From Lachnospiraceae bacterium (GTDB lineage: Bacteria; Bacillota; Clostridia; Lachnospirales; Lachnospiraceae): a DNA stretch of 64,000 nucleotides. A program made the translations under genes and the position numbers. Below, one piece after another: positions 1-9,465 of the stretch (its first letter is position 1; every line of letters begins with the position of its first letter). The notes under the pieces were generated by a model, which saw nothing but the letters and a program-made list of their open reading frames with translations, searched no databases and was not told where the DNA came from. Where the stretch lies: positions 26,785 through 90,784 of the forward strand of contig JAEEMP010000038.1 in assembly GCA_016283275.1 (NCBI GenBank). Direction: 5' to 3'.

Positions 1-1
1 A

Positions 2-1168
2 TTTATGATCTTTGCACTTGATGATCTGGGTGTAAGGATAGGTTGTATAGTATTTGTTGTTACAAATATCATCAGGATCATCCAGACTTTTGCAACTGCG
101 GCTGTTCCCACCGATATTCTTGAAGAGGTAATGATCGAAGCCATTATCACGATAGTAATGACGATCGTTGCTTTGAAGGGCGTTAAGCTTCTTAAACAGT
201 TCTTTGATGAATCACTTGCAGAAGTTTCCGCAGTTTCCGAACATAATGAAGCGGTTACAAAACAGATCATCGAAGTTGTACGTTCCGTAGAAGAAAACAG
301 TGCCGAAGTCGAAGAGAACTTACAGGATATCAAGGAGATCACGGATCTTGTAAGCGAATCCATGAATAATATTTCCGTCGGTGTTAACAGCAATGCCGAA
401 GCATTTGTAAGCCAGACCCAGCAGACGAAAGAGATCCAGGAGATCATGGATGAAACCCATGAGAGAACTGAAGCGATACTTACCATCACCGAGGACGCAA
501 AGAACGCGCTCGATACCGGTACAAGTATCATGAATTCGCTTTTCGATCAGGTTAATCATACCATCAAAAATACAGGCGATATGGAAGAAGCTTCCAAGAG
601 GCTTCTTGAGAACTCCAACGAGATGCGTGGTATTACCAGCATAATCCTTGGTATTTCGACTCAGACAAACCTTCTTGCACTTAATGCTTCTATCGAGGCA
701 GCCCGCGCCGGTGAGGCAGGACGCGGATTCGCAGTTGTTGCCGAAGAGATCAGAAAGCTTGCCGAGCAGACAAAAGAAGAGACAGAGCATATCAGTACTC
801 TTATCGATGAGCTTTCCGAGAATGCTCAGCTTATGACCGACAAGGTTTCAGTTACGGTTGAAAACTCCAATAAAGAGAATGAAGCAGCCAAAGAAGCATC
901 CGCTAAGTTTGCTGATATTACCGAAAAGGTTAACGAACTTACCGGCCACGTACGTGATGTGGATAACAAGATGAAGAATCTTCTTTCCGCAAACAATGCG
1001 ATCGTCGACAGTGTTTCAACTCTTTCCGCCACGAGCGAGGAGATCAGCGCAAGTGCTCAGGAAGCTTACAGTACGACAGAAAGAAATGTTAAGGCTGTTG
1101 ATACTTTCTCATCTCTTATCAAGGGTATATTCGATCAGATGGAAAAACTTCAGGAGTATACAAACTAA
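2..1168 (+). CDS. Methyl-accepting chemotaxis protein, C-terminal part
   Basis: This is a chemoreceptor signalling protein that would control the CheA kinase at the inner face of the membrane. The reading frame is open to the left edge of the window, so the N-terminus, including any further membrane or sensory segment, is missing. The visible part begins with two hydrophobic segments (about residues 8-27 and 42-60), followed by a long coiled coil. The conserved receptor hairpin tip, including [19 protein letters not shown], lies near residues 235-253. A strong terminator follows directly. I see no internal ligand-binding domain, so the stimulus cannot be guessed. Confidence 0.9.
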   Translation, partial: FMIFALDDLGVRIGCIVFVVTNIIRIIQTFATAAVPTDILEEVMIEAIITIVMTIVALKGVKLLKQFFDESLAEVSAVSEHNEAVTKQIIEVVRSVEENSAEVEENLQDIKEITDLVSESMNNISVGVNSNAEAFVSQTQQTKEIQEIMDETHERTEAILTITEDAKNALDTGTSIMNSLFDQVNHTIKNTGDMEEASKRLLENSNEMRGITSIILGISTQTNLLALNASIEAARAGEAGRGFAVVAEEIRKLAEQTKEETEHISTLIDELSENAQLMTDKVSVTVENSNKENEAAKEASAKFADITEKVNELTGHVRDVDNKMKNLLSANNAIVDSVSTLSATSEEISASAQEAYSTTERNVKAVDTFSSLIKGIFDQMEKLQEYTN

Positions 1169-1188
1169 AACGGTTCAGGATAATGATC

Positions 1189-1222
1189 AAGGCATGTTCC
1201 CGAAAGGGGACATGCCTTTTTT
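1189..1222 (+). terminator. Rho-independent terminator after the chemoreceptor gene
   Basis: A 13-base stem (arms 1189-1201 and 1206-1218, including G-T pairing) closes on a GAAA tetraloop and runs into a T-tract. It lies 20 bases after the chemoreceptor stop codon. Confidence 0.9.
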
Positions 1223-1303
1223 GATCTCGCATCCGCTTTTATTGAAATAATCTTCCGATTATTGTATAAAATAGTAAGTGTGCCTGCACATAAGGAGGAG
1301 AAA

Positions 1304-2908
1304 GTGGAAAGACCTATACTCAAAAATAAGATATATCTGTATCTGACGGAATTCTTTGCCGGAATGTCGGTAATGGCGGTAGAACTTGGGGCGAGCAGAC
1401 TGCTTGCGCCGTATTTCAGTTCTTCGCAGATCGTGTGGACCATAATCATAGGCACGATAATGATAGCCATGGCACTGGGCAATTTATACGGAGGTAAAAA
1501 GGCGGATAAGGATCCAAATCCCGACAAGCTTTACGGTCGTATCATAATAGCGGCGATCTGGATAGCAATGATCCCTGTTGTGGGCAAGTACATCATCATA
1601 CTTATCTCGGGACTTTTAGTGCTTGCCGTTAATAACAATTTCCTGATAATAGCAGGCTTTGTGTCCTGTATGGTCATATTTGTGTTTCCCCTGTTTTTGC
1701 TCGGTACGGTCACACCGTCTCTTGTAAAGATAACGGTGGACAGCCTTGATGATTCGGGAAGTGTTGTGGGTAAACTTAATGCATCCAACACGATAGGCAG
1801 TATCATAGGTACTTTTGTTCCTACATTCATAAGCATCCCGGCAGTCGGTACTTCTATCACGTTTTTGATCTTTGCGGGGATATTGCTTATTCTTGCGATC
1901 ATATATTTTGTTACGTCCAAAATAAATTTTAAAGAGGCCAAAAAGGTTCCGGTATCTGTAATATTGTTCCTTGTATGTTGTCTTTTTGGCCACAATTCAA
2001 GCTTTGCGTTCTGGCAAAACGACTTAACATACGAGGGTGAGTCCGTATATAACTACTTACAGGTTTATGAGGATTCAAGAGAGGTGGTCCTTTCCACCAA
2101 TGTTCTTTTCGGTGTTCAGTCCGTGTATATGAAAGAAAAAGGACTGACCGGCATGTATTACGACTACGCCATGGCTGCACCCTATATGGCGGGTATCAAT
2201 GAAAAGGACACGATAGATATCTTGATACTGGGTAACGGCACGGGCACATACGCAACCCAGTGCAAGAGATATTTTGATCATGTAAACATCGAGGGTGTCG
2301 AGATCGACGGAAAGATCACCGACCTTGCCGTAAAATACTTTGATCTTCCCGCGGACGTTCCCGTTACGGAATATGACGGAAGAGCATATTTGAATGCGAC
2401 AGACAAGACTTACGACGTTATCATGGTGGACGCATATCAGGATATAACGATACCTTTTCAGATGTCTTCGGTCGAGTTCTTTACCCTTGTAAAAGAACAC
2501 TTAAACGAAAACGGCGTAATGGTCGTAAATATGAATATGCGTGGCAGTTCTGAAGGTAATATAAATCAATATCTTGCCGACACGATATCGCATGTTTTTG
2601 ATGAAATATATACCGTAGACGTAACCTGGTCCACGAACAGGGAACTGTTTGCGTCGAATGATCCGGATATGCTTTTAAGGTTCGATGAAAATGTTATAAT
2701 TGAAGACGATGAGGAACTTATCGCATCGATGAACCGTATCAGAGCCGGTCTTGAGAAGTATATCCCGGGCGATTACCTTATGACCGATGATAAGGCTCCC
2801 GTAGAACTTTTGGGGATGAGAGTGATCGACGAGATAATAAGCGATGAGGTGACTTATTACAGGAAGGTATTTAAAGAGCAGGGTCTTGAGGGACTGCTCG
2901 GAAACTAA
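1304..2908 (+). CDS. Membrane protein fused to a spermidine-synthase-like domain
   Basis: The first 210 or so residues are strongly hydrophobic, with about seven membrane segments. The C-terminal half is a Rossmann methyltransferase-like fold of the polyamine aminopropyltransferase type, with the nucleotide-binding loop ILGNGTGTYATQ near residues 307-318 and the acidic strand VEIDGKI after it. Fused transporter/spermidine-synthase-like proteins are common in bacteria, but few have a proven reaction, so aminopropyl transfer is an inference from the family. I chose the GTG at 1304 because AAGGAGG sits six bases upstream; an in-frame TTG at 1262 lacks a ribosome site. The protein is then 534 residues. 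It is followed after 11 bases by a small membrane protein, probably in the same operon. Confidence 0.8.
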   Translation: MERPILKNKIYLYLTEFFAGMSVMAVELGASRLLAPYFSSSQIVWTIIIGTIMIAMALGNLYGGKKADKDPNPDKLYGRIIIAAIWIAMIPVVGKYIIILISGLLVLAVNNNFLIIAGFVSCMVIFVFPLFLLGTVTPSLVKITVDSLDDSGSVVGKLNASNTIGSIIGTFVPTFISIPAVGTSITFLIFAGILLILAIIYFVTSKINFKEAKKVPVSVILFLVCCLFGHNSSFAFWQNDLTYEGESVYNYLQVYEDSREVVLSTNVLFGVQSVYMKEKGLTGMYYDYAMAAPYMAGINEKDTIDILILGNGTGTYATQCKRYFDHVNIEGVEIDGKITDLAVKYFDLPADVPVTEYDGRAYLNATDKTYDVIMVDAYQDITIPFQMSSVEFFTLVKEHLNENGVMVVNMNMRGSSEGNINQYLADTISHVFDEIYTVDVTWSTNRELFASNDPDMLLRFDENVIIEDDEELIASMNRIRAGLEKYIPGDYLMTDDKAPVELLGMRVIDEIISDEVTYYRKVFKEQGLEGLLGN

Positions 2909-2919
2909 AGGAGGATAGG

Positions 2920-3324
2920 ATGTTTAAAAACAAGGCAAATGATTCTGTGGTATTTTTTGTGGGTCTTTTGATGGCGATAGTCGGAGGCTACTTCTTTATG
3001 CACAATGTGCAGGTGGACACCTCTGTGCTGTTCCGCTTTTCACTTTTCGGAAGACGTATGGACGGACTTATTTTTGTGCCGCTTATCGCAAGCGTTATTT
3101 TTCTTTTCTATAAATACAACACGGCATCAAAGGTATGCTGCCTTGTAAGTCTGTTGCTCATATTTGCCAATGTGATTGCCAACTTAAGGATGTACTGGCT
3201 TTCCACGACGCTTTTTTCAACGATAGTGATCTTCGTTCTTTTCTTCGGAGGTCTCGGGCTCGTAATGAGAAGTGTTTTTGTAAATCCGGAAGGAAAGCAC
3301 GGGAAAAATTATAAAGAACAATAA
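2920..3324 (+). CDS. Small polytopic membrane protein, unknown function
   Basis: A 134-residue, very hydrophobic protein with about four membrane segments and a short basic cytoplasmic tail (GKHGKNYKEQ). It has a strong ribosome site (AAGGAGG) and lies between the spermidine-synthase-like gene and the esterase gene with short gaps, which suggests one operon. I do not recognise the family. Confidence 0.75.
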   Translation: MFKNKANDSVVFFVGLLMAIVGGYFFMHNVQVDTSVLFRFSLFGRRMDGLIFVPLIASVIFLFYKYNTASKVCCLVSLLLIFANVIANLRMYWLSTTLFSTIVIFVLFFGGLGLVMRSVFVNPEGKHGKNYKEQ

Positions 3325-3340
3325 AACGGAGGGTTATAAG

Positions 3341-4120
3341 ATGGCAAATTTTAACATAAGAATGTATTCGGATACGCTTAAAAGAACGATCTCTTTTCTC
3401 ATGTATATTCCAAACGACAAGCGTCCGCCCATGCCGGGCACACCGGTCAAAGAAGAAAAGCCGATAAAGACAATGTTTTTGTTGCACGGTTATACGGGAG
3501 ATGCGTTTAACTGGATACCGGAGTGGGTACTTGAGGAGCATGATATCGCACTTGTGATCCCTAACGGCGAGAACGGCTTCTGGCTTGACGGTTTATCGAC
3601 AGGGCATATGTATGATACCTTTGTGGCGATCGAACTTATGGATTACGTAAGAAAAACATTTAATTTGGCGCTCACGGCCGAAGATACTTCCGTTATGGGC
3701 TTTTCTATGGGTGGTTTCGGAGCGCTTCATTTCGGCCTTGCCCATCCGGACAGATTCAGTAAGGTATTTGCACTTTCAAGCGCCAATATAGTCAAAGGAC
3801 TTCAGGGGATGACGGAAGAGACCGAAAATCCCGTTGCCAATTATGCATATTATCATGAGTGTTTCGGAGATCTGAACACTGTTCTCGAACGTGACACCAA
3901 TCCCGAAGTGCTTGTAAAGAAGTTAAAAGAAGCAGGCACAAAACTTCCCGATATCTACATGGCATGCGGTACCGAGGATTCGCTTATCCATGCAAGCCGT
4001 GAGTTTCATGAGTTCCTCGATAAGGAAAATGTAAAGCATGTTTATCTTGAGGGCCCCGGCATTCATGATATGAACTTCTGGGAAGAGTATGCCAAGAAAT
4101 TTATCGATATGGCTTTCTGA
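3341..4120 (+). CDS. Alpha/beta-hydrolase esterase (tributyrin esterase / esterase D type)
   Basis: A 259-residue cytoplasmic serine esterase of the alpha/beta-hydrolase fold, related to acetyl- and tributyrin esterases and S-formylglutathione hydrolase. The nucleophile elbow GFSMGGFG contains Ser122. The likely acid is the Asp in GTEDSLIH and the likely base is the His in GPGIHDMNFW near the end, so the triad looks complete. The oxyanion region MFLLHGYTGDAFNW is near residue 46. No signal peptide is seen. In gut Firmicutes such enzymes often deacetylate sugars or hydrolyse short-chain esters, but the natural substrate cannot be read from the sequence. The gene ends the operon, with a terminator 51 bases downstream. 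Confidence 0.85.
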   Translation: MANFNIRMYSDTLKRTISFLMYIPNDKRPPMPGTPVKEEKPIKTMFLLHGYTGDAFNWIPEWVLEEHDIALVIPNGENGFWLDGLSTGHMYDTFVAIELMDYVRKTFNLALTAEDTSVMGFSMGGFGALHFGLAHPDRFSKVFALSSANIVKGLQGMTEETENPVANYAYYHECFGDLNTVLERDTNPEVLVKKLKEAGTKLPDIYMACGTEDSLIHASREFHEFLDKENVKHVYLEGPGIHDMNFWEEYAKKFIDMAF

Positions 4121-4171
4121 TCATTAAAAAACAGAAAAATTTGCATTTCATCCTTTGGAATTTGCAACTCA

Positions 4172-4200
4172 CCCGGGCAGGTATTGCCCGGGCTTTTTTT
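4172..4200 (+). terminator. Rho-independent terminator
   Basis: A perfect 8-bp GC-rich stem (CCCGGGCA / TGCCCGGG) with a 5-base loop is followed by C and seven T residues. It closes the operon ending with the esterase gene. Confidence 0.93.
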
Positions 4201-4278
4201 ATGTTTTATGGTGAGATCACAGAAGAGGAACAAAACAAAAAAACGCTGGATCGATTTTAAGATAAAGGAGATAAAAAA

Positions 4279-5193
4279 GTGAAAGCCATTGAAGTAAACA
4301 ACTTACACAAAAAGTACAAAGAGACGACCGCACTTAACGGAATATCGTTTGAGGTCGATGAAGGAGAATGCTTCGCGTACCTGGGCGAGAACGGAGCGGG
4401 AAAGTCCACAACGATCAACATCTTAAGCACGATACTTGAAAAGACCGCAGGAGATGTAGAAGTATTGGGAGCTAAGCTGGGTGTCGATGATGCAAAGATA
4501 AGAGAGAATATCGGGATCGTTTTTCAGAATTCGGTTCTTGATGCAAAGCTTACGGTAAAAGAAAACTTATACACAAGAGGTTCATATTACGGATACACAA
4601 AGTCGGAAATAACCAAAAGACTTTCGGAGTTGGGCGGAGCACTCGGGCTTGACGAGATCATGAACAGAAGATACGAAAAGCTGTCGGGCGGACAGAGGCG
4701 AAGAGTCGACATAGTAAGGGCGCTGATAAATAAGCCCAGGCTTCTTTTTCTGGATGAGCCCACAACGGGACTCGATCCGATGTCCAGAAAGCTTGTATGG
4801 GACTATATAGATTATCTCAGAAAAGAAGCGGGCCTTACGATCTTTTTAACGACTCATTATATGGAGGAGACAAGAGACGCAGACAATGTAATAATCATAG
4901 ATCACGGCAAACTGATAGCAAAAGGAACTCCGAACGAGCTTAAGAGTAAGTATACAAGCAACAGGCTGGTCTGGTACACCGGGGATGTTCAGGAATCCAG
5001 GACTTTATTAAGACTTAACGGATTCTCCGAAAAGGTTGATTACGAAAAAGATCATTACAATGTATCTTTTGCGGGAGACATAACCGAGTTCTTATATAAG
5101 AACCGTGAAAGGATCACAAATTTCGAGATAATAAAAGGCACAATGGACGACGTATTTTTAAATCTTACGGGAAAGGAACTTAATTATGAATAA
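4279..5193 (+). CDS. ABC transporter ATP-binding protein (DrrA/ABC-2 exporter type)
   Basis: The 304-residue nucleotide-binding subunit of an ABC-2 type exporter. The Walker A motif is at residues 36-44 (GENGAGKST), the signature LSGGQ at 135-139 and Walker B LLFLDEP at 155-161, followed by GLDP and the H-loop TTHYMEE. The roughly 90-residue C-terminal extension is typical of the daunorubicin-resistance (DrrA) subfamily. GTG is the start codon, with AAAGGAG ten bases upstream. The gene overlaps the permease gene by eight bases, so the two are probably translationally coupled. Substrate unknown; the downstream LytTR/DUF3021 pair suggests a regulated drug, peptide or envelope-stress exporter. 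Confidence 0.92.
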   Translation: MKAIEVNNLHKKYKETTALNGISFEVDEGECFAYLGENGAGKSTTINILSTILEKTAGDVEVLGAKLGVDDAKIRENIGIVFQNSVLDAKLTVKENLYTRGSYYGYTKSEITKRLSELGGALGLDEIMNRRYEKLSGGQRRRVDIVRALINKPRLLFLDEPTTGLDPMSRKLVWDYIDYLRKEAGLTIFLTTHYMEETRDADNVIIIDHGKLIAKGTPNELKSKYTSNRLVWYTGDVQESRTLLRLNGFSEKVDYEKDHYNVSFAGDITEFLYKNRERITNFEIIKGTMDDVFLNLTGKELNYE

Positions 5194-6097
5194 ATTTATG
5201 GGATTTACAAGAAGAAACATTTTAATATATTTCAAAGACAAAAGTTCGATCATCTTTTCAATGATCACACCTATCATAGTTTTTCTGCTTTATGTTCTTT
5301 TCCTTAAAGGAACATTCGTAAACGGTTTAAACAACGCGGCAGCACCGATAAAGGATTTTATAAAGGCCGGCGATATCGACAGCCTCGCAAACGGTTTTCT
5401 GCTTGCGGGCATCCTCGGATCATCGCTTATAACGGTTCCTTATAACTGCCTTATAACGATAGTAAACGACAGGGAGCGTAAGGTCGATTACGATATACTG
5501 TCCACACCCTTAAGCCGTGTCGAGATCATTTTAAGCTACTTTGCGGGAGCCGCAGCGTGCGCATTTATCATGAGCACGGTCATCTTAACGGTGGGTCTTA
5601 CTGCTTTATCACTTAGCGGGGAGATGTATTTAACGGGAAAGGTCATTGCAATGCTCTATCTTACAGCACTTTTGGGATCACTTTCCTCAACGGCGATCTT
5701 TATGATAGTGGTAATGTTCTTTAAGACAAACGCAAGTGTCGGTGCTTTCATGGGCATAATCTCGGCGGCAGCAGGCTTTATTATCGGAGCATTCATTCCG
5801 CTTTCGGATTTTTCGAAGGGTGTTCAAAACTTCTGTTTTCTTTTCCCTGCGACCGCAGTTACGATACTTTTGAGAAGAAATATTTTATCGGGCGTTCTTT
5901 CAAACATCGACAATTCGCTTAACGGACTTGACGGCGGATTGTTTAAACAGACAGTGGAAGATGCATTTGACTTCAAATTTAAATTTATGGGAAATCTTTT
6001 GTCTGAAGCAGGGACATGTTATTATATATTGGGTGTGACGCTTCTTGCGGTTATCGCGATAGGCGTGATTTATCCCAAAGTATACAAAAGAAAGTAA
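5186..6097 (+). CDS. ABC-2 type transporter permease
   Basis: The 303-residue membrane subunit that pairs with the preceding ATPase. It has six predicted membrane segments: one near residues 20-42, a group from about 70 to 210, and one at the C-terminus. The long extracytoplasmic loop after the first segment (about residues 43-72) is usual for ABC2_membrane proteins. It overlaps the ATPase gene and precedes the LytTR gene by nine bases, so it is part of a four-gene operon. Confidence 0.9.
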   Translation: MNKFMGFTRRNILIYFKDKSSIIFSMITPIIVFLLYVLFLKGTFVNGLNNAAAPIKDFIKAGDIDSLANGFLLAGILGSSLITVPYNCLITIVNDRERKVDYDILSTPLSRVEIILSYFAGAAACAFIMSTVILTVGLTALSLSGEMYLTGKVIAMLYLTALLGSLSSTAIFMIVVMFFKTNASVGAFMGIISAAAGFIIGAFIPLSDFSKGVQNFCFLFPATAVTILLRRNILSGVLSNIDNSLNGLDGGLFKQTVEDAFDFKFKFMGNLLSEAGTCYYILGVTLLAVIAIGVIYPKVYKRK

Positions 6098-6106
6098 AGG
6101 ACAAAG

Positions 6107-6541
6107 ATGAAAGTTACCGTCAATAAGATTCCGGAAGGTTCACAGGAGAATGCCGTTATAAATGCGGTCAATATCGATGACAATATAAGTGCGGCGGTCT
6201 CACTTCTTGAAAACGGTGAAAGAACGCTTGTGGGATACAGAGACGGAGATAAGTTCCTTATAAAAGAACCTGCTGTCTATTATGCAGAAGCGGTTGATGA
6301 AAAATGCTTTGTATACACAAAAGACAGCTGCTACGAACTCAAACAGAAACTTTATGAACTTGAGGCTATACTTGATTTCAGGTTTGTAAGGGTTTCAAAG
6401 TCAATGGTACTCAACATCAAAAAGATCAAAAGTGTTAAGACCGCGGAGAATGCGCGCATGAATGCGGCTCTTCTTAACGGGGAACAGGTTGTGATATCAA
6501 GATCGTATGTAAAAGATCTTAAAAAGAGGCTCGGATTATGA
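6107..6541 (+). CDS. LytTR-domain DNA-binding regulator
   Basis: A 144-residue protein whose C-terminal 95 or so residues form a LytTR DNA-binding domain (FRFVRVSKSMVLNIKKIKSV followed by a basic strand with VVISRSYVKDLKKRL). There is no receiver domain. This short form is usually encoded with a DUF3021 membrane protein, as here, where the stop and start overlap (ATGA). In known pairs the membrane partner holds or modulates the LytTR protein and the pair regulates its own operon. I infer that it regulates the upstream ABC exporter. Confidence 0.9.
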   Translation: MKVTVNKIPEGSQENAVINAVNIDDNISAAVSLLENGERTLVGYRDGDKFLIKEPAVYYAEAVDEKCFVYTKDSCYELKQKLYELEAILDFRFVRVSKSMVLNIKKIKSVKTAENARMNAALLNGEQVVISRSYVKDLKKRLGL

Positions 6542-6969
6542 AAAGTACAGTAAAGGTTTTGATCGAACAAAGCAGTCTTATCGCTTTTTTAATACTGGTA
6601 GGAATAAGTATCGAGGAATTCATCGAATTTTTAAACGGTGAGCCTTTTTATCTGGATTGGTTCATACCGATCTCGATCGTGATCGTAAGCGTTCTTTCAA
6701 GTCTTCCGTCACTTTTGATCCTGAAAGAGAGGGAAACGGACGGATCCAATTCCAAATGGTTCCTGATACTTCATTTTCTTTTGGTATATGCCATTGTAAT
6801 GGGGGCCGGGTACTTCTTTAAATGGTATACGACTTTTCAATACTTTGTATATACGAGTTTGATCTATGTATGTATATATTTTGCTGTCTGGTTCGTAACG
6901 CTTCTTTTTTACAGGCACGATGAAAAGATGATAAATACGGCATTGGAAAGTTTTCGTGACGATGAATGA
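6538..6969 (+). CDS. DUF3021 family membrane protein
   Basis: A 143-residue protein with four membrane segments (roughly residues 12-30, 40-62, 76-98 and 104-126) and a charged C-terminal tail. Its size, topology and position directly after a short LytTR regulator match DUF3021. It is likely the membrane partner of that regulator. The start codon overlaps the preceding stop. Confidence 0.85.
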   Translation: MKSTVKVLIEQSSLIAFLILVGISIEEFIEFLNGEPFYLDWFIPISIVIVSVLSSLPSLLILKERETDGSNSKWFLILHFLLVYAIVMGAGYFFKWYTTFQYFVYTSLIYVCIYFAVWFVTLLFYRHDEKMINTALESFRDDE

Positions 6970-6979
6970 AAATAACTGA

Positions 6980-7009
6980 TTGCACTTGAAGCCTATGGCA
7001 TGATATAGT
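6980..7009 (+). promoter_or_regulatory. Possible promoter of the hybrid kinase gene
   Basis: TTGCAC and TATAGT are spaced 18 bases apart, about 30 bases before the coding sequence. The -10 matches the consensus at five of six bases, the -35 only at three. No terminator separates this gene from the upstream operon, so read-through is also possible. Confidence 0.35.
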
Positions 7010-7039
7010 TTTTCATGTGGGGTCATAAGGAGCTTTTAA

Positions 7040-9421
7040 ATGACGTACGATGAAATTATCTTTAACAGGTTCGCAGGACCTGCGATCATTCTTCAATATG
7101 ACGGTGAAACCGTTAAAAATCTTAAAGTCAATGATAAATATCTTCCCGAACTGGGTATGAATATTGCCGAAGAGGACTACTTAAATGCGGATCCGCTTGA
7201 CGCTTTTGGCGATGCCGATAAGGCGGTGTATTTAAGTGCGCTTCACAGATGTGTGCTGACCGGAAAAGATACGACCTGTGAAACATGGCGAAAGCTTATG
7301 TCCAATTGCTGCGGAGCGGATATGATATATATCAAAAGCCGTTTTGTTTTTGTGGAAAGCAGTAACGGATTGGCTGTCGTATATGAGACGATAAGAAACA
7401 TCACTCCCGAGCAGCGCACTCTTGAGGCTCTGACCGACAGTGAGAGAAGATATAAGCTTGCGAGCGAACAGATCAATATATACAACTGGGAATATACTAT
7501 CGCCACCAAGGAGATGCGCCCCTGCTACAGGTGCATGCGCGATCTGGGTCTTCCCGCACTCGTAAGAAATTATCCCGAGCCTGCGATCGAGATGGGGATC
7601 TTTCCTCCCGACTATGCGGATATGTATCGTGAGATGATGCGTAAGGTCGATGCAGGTATCCCGGAGATCGAGGCTGACATTCCGCTTACCGTGGGCCGTG
7701 TTCCGTTCAGAGTAAAGTACACGACAGAGTTTGATGAAAACGGAAAGCCGGTAAAGGCGTTCGGTTCCGCTACTCTTATTTCCGAGACCGAGCTTAAGCA
7801 GATAAAGCTTGACAATAATATCATAGAAACGCTCGCGGAAGAATATACCTGTATTTATCTTGCGGATCTGTACAAGAAAGATCTTAAGGTCATTAAGCAG
7901 GATGATCTTTTTGATATTGAAAGATCGGGAAAGACTTATATCGATATAGCCGATCTTATAGTACCCAAACTTGTGGTATACAGCGGTTCGTATGCAGAGA
8001 AGCTTCTGGATATCGATCATGTTCAGAAAGTTCTCTTTACCGATTGCGACAGAAGAGAGTTTAATTATAAGGATGACAGTATCGACCGCTGGATAAGAGT
8101 CAATTTCCAGGTGGTAGAGCGTGTGGACAACGATGTATCGATGCTTCTTATCACATGTTCGATAATTGACGACTTAAGAGCCAAAAAGATGGATGCCGAC
8201 CGCCTTATAGCGGTACAGAAGCAGGAACTTGAAGCCCGTCAGGAGATGCTTATAAAAGCCGTTGACGAAGCCAACCGCGCCAATTCCGCAAAGACGGCGT
8301 TCTTTTCCAATATGTCCCATGACATACGTACTCCGATGAGTGCCATCACCGGATTTTCAAAGCTTGCACTTGAGGAGATCGATGATAAAGAGCATGTAAA
8401 GGATTATGTCGAGAAGATAATATCCGCCAGCGACCATCTTTTGAGCCTTATCAACGATATCCTCGATATGAGCCGTATCGAAAGCGGAAAGATGGATATC
8501 ACTCCGGTTCCTTCAAATCTTAAAAAACTTTGCCGTGACTGTGCGGAAATGATAAAGGATAGCGTTATCGACAAGGGTCTTGAATTTGAAGTCGATATAG
8601 ACGGAGTCGGTGACGATAACGTATACTGCGACAAGTTAAGGTTCAGGCAGATAGTTTTAAATCTTCTTTCGAATGCATACAAGTTTACTCCTAAGGGCGG
8701 AAAGGTTTCTTTTACCGCAAAGAAGATATCGGACAAAGACAAGCCTTTGTATGAGATAAAGGTTAAAGACACCGGTATAGGCATGTCTAACGAGTTTAAG
8801 GAAAAGATCTGGGAAGCATTTTCGAGAGAAGAAAACGATGCTGTTCGCGAGACCCAGGGAACGGGGCTTGGAATGCTGATCGTAAAGAATATCGTAAACT
8901 TAATGCAGGGAACGATAAGTCTTGAGACCGAGCTTGGTAAAGGAAGTGAGTTTACCGTTGTGCTTCCTTTGGAATTATGTAAAGAGGACGGCGTATCGGT
9001 CGAGAAAACAATAGGGAAGTCGGCTGCTCTTGATAAGAGATATGACGGAAAGACGATCCTTTTGGTCGACGATACAAATGTAAACCGTACTCTTGCGACT
9101 CTTGTGCTTAAAAAGTTCGGTTTTACCGTAAAAGAAACCTCGAGCGGTATTGATGCCGTTGAGATCATAAAGAATTCAAAGCCCGGAGATATCGACCTCG
9201 TTCTTATGGATATTGAGATGCCTGTAATGAACGGTCTTGAAGCCACGCGCAAGATAAGAGCGCTTGAAGATCCGGTTATTTCAAAGATACCGATAGTGGC
9301 TATGACGGCCAATGCTTTCGAATCCGATATTCAGGCCACAAAAGAAGCCGGCATGAATGCTCACGTCACGAAGCCGTTTGTAAAAGATGATCTGATTAGT
9401 AAGATAGATGCAAACCTGTAA
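7040..9421 (+). CDS. Hybrid sensor histidine kinase / response regulator
   Basis: A 793-residue soluble sensor kinase with no membrane segment. The N-terminal 400 residues hold PAS-like sensing regions (e.g. DSERRYKLASEQINIYNWEY near residue 134). The HisKA box NMSHDIRTPMSAITGF carries the phospho-acceptor His427. The HATPase domain follows, with an N-box near residue 545 and G-boxes GIGMS and GTGLGM. A receiver domain at about 672-793 has the acceptor Asp724 (VLMDIEMP), an N-terminal acidic pair and the conserved Lys in HVTKPF. No output regulator is adjacent, so signalling probably goes on by phosphotransfer to an unlinked partner. Such PAS hybrid kinases are abundant in Butyrivibrio-like genomes. 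A terminator overlaps its last codons. Confidence 0.93.
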   Translation: MTYDEIIFNRFAGPAIILQYDGETVKNLKVNDKYLPELGMNIAEEDYLNADPLDAFGDADKAVYLSALHRCVLTGKDTTCETWRKLMSNCCGADMIYIKSRFVFVESSNGLAVVYETIRNITPEQRTLEALTDSERRYKLASEQINIYNWEYTIATKEMRPCYRCMRDLGLPALVRNYPEPAIEMGIFPPDYADMYREMMRKVDAGIPEIEADIPLTVGRVPFRVKYTTEFDENGKPVKAFGSATLISETELKQIKLDNNIIETLAEEYTCIYLADLYKKDLKVIKQDDLFDIERSGKTYIDIADLIVPKLVVYSGSYAEKLLDIDHVQKVLFTDCDRREFNYKDDSIDRWIRVNFQVVERVDNDVSMLLITCSIIDDLRAKKMDADRLIAVQKQELEARQEMLIKAVDEANRANSAKTAFFSNMSHDIRTPMSAITGFSKLALEEIDDKEHVKDYVEKIISASDHLLSLINDILDMSRIESGKMDITPVPSNLKKLCRDCAEMIKDSVIDKGLEFEVDIDGVGDDNVYCDKLRFRQIVLNLLSNAYKFTPKGGKVSFTAKKISDKDKPLYEIKVKDTGIGMSNEFKEKIWEAFSREENDAVRETQGTGLGMLIVKNIVNLMQGTISLETELGKGSEFTVVLPLELCKEDGVSVEKTIGKSAALDKRYDGKTILLVDDTNVNRTLATLVLKKFGFTVKETSSGIDAVEIIKNSKPGDIDLVLMDIEMPVMNGLEATRKIRALEDPVISKIPIVAMTANAFESDIQATKEAGMNAHVTKPFVKDDLISKIDANL

Positions 9422-9439
9422 AGGTTTGCATCTTTTTTT
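9406..9439 (+). terminator. Rho-independent terminator overlapping the end of the kinase gene
   Basis: A perfect 12-bp stem (9406-9417 with 9422-9433) is followed by a T-tract. The stem starts inside the last four codons and the stop codon lies in the loop. Confidence 0.92.
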
Positions 9440-9465
9440 GTGAAAGCAGGGTATAGGATCGGCCG

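Noticed and set aside
8404..9312. A long open frame on the minus strand opposite the hybrid kinase
   Set aside because: It mirrors the histidine-kinase and receiver codons, has no ribosome site and gives a Ser/Ile/Phe-rich product typical of an antisense shadow.
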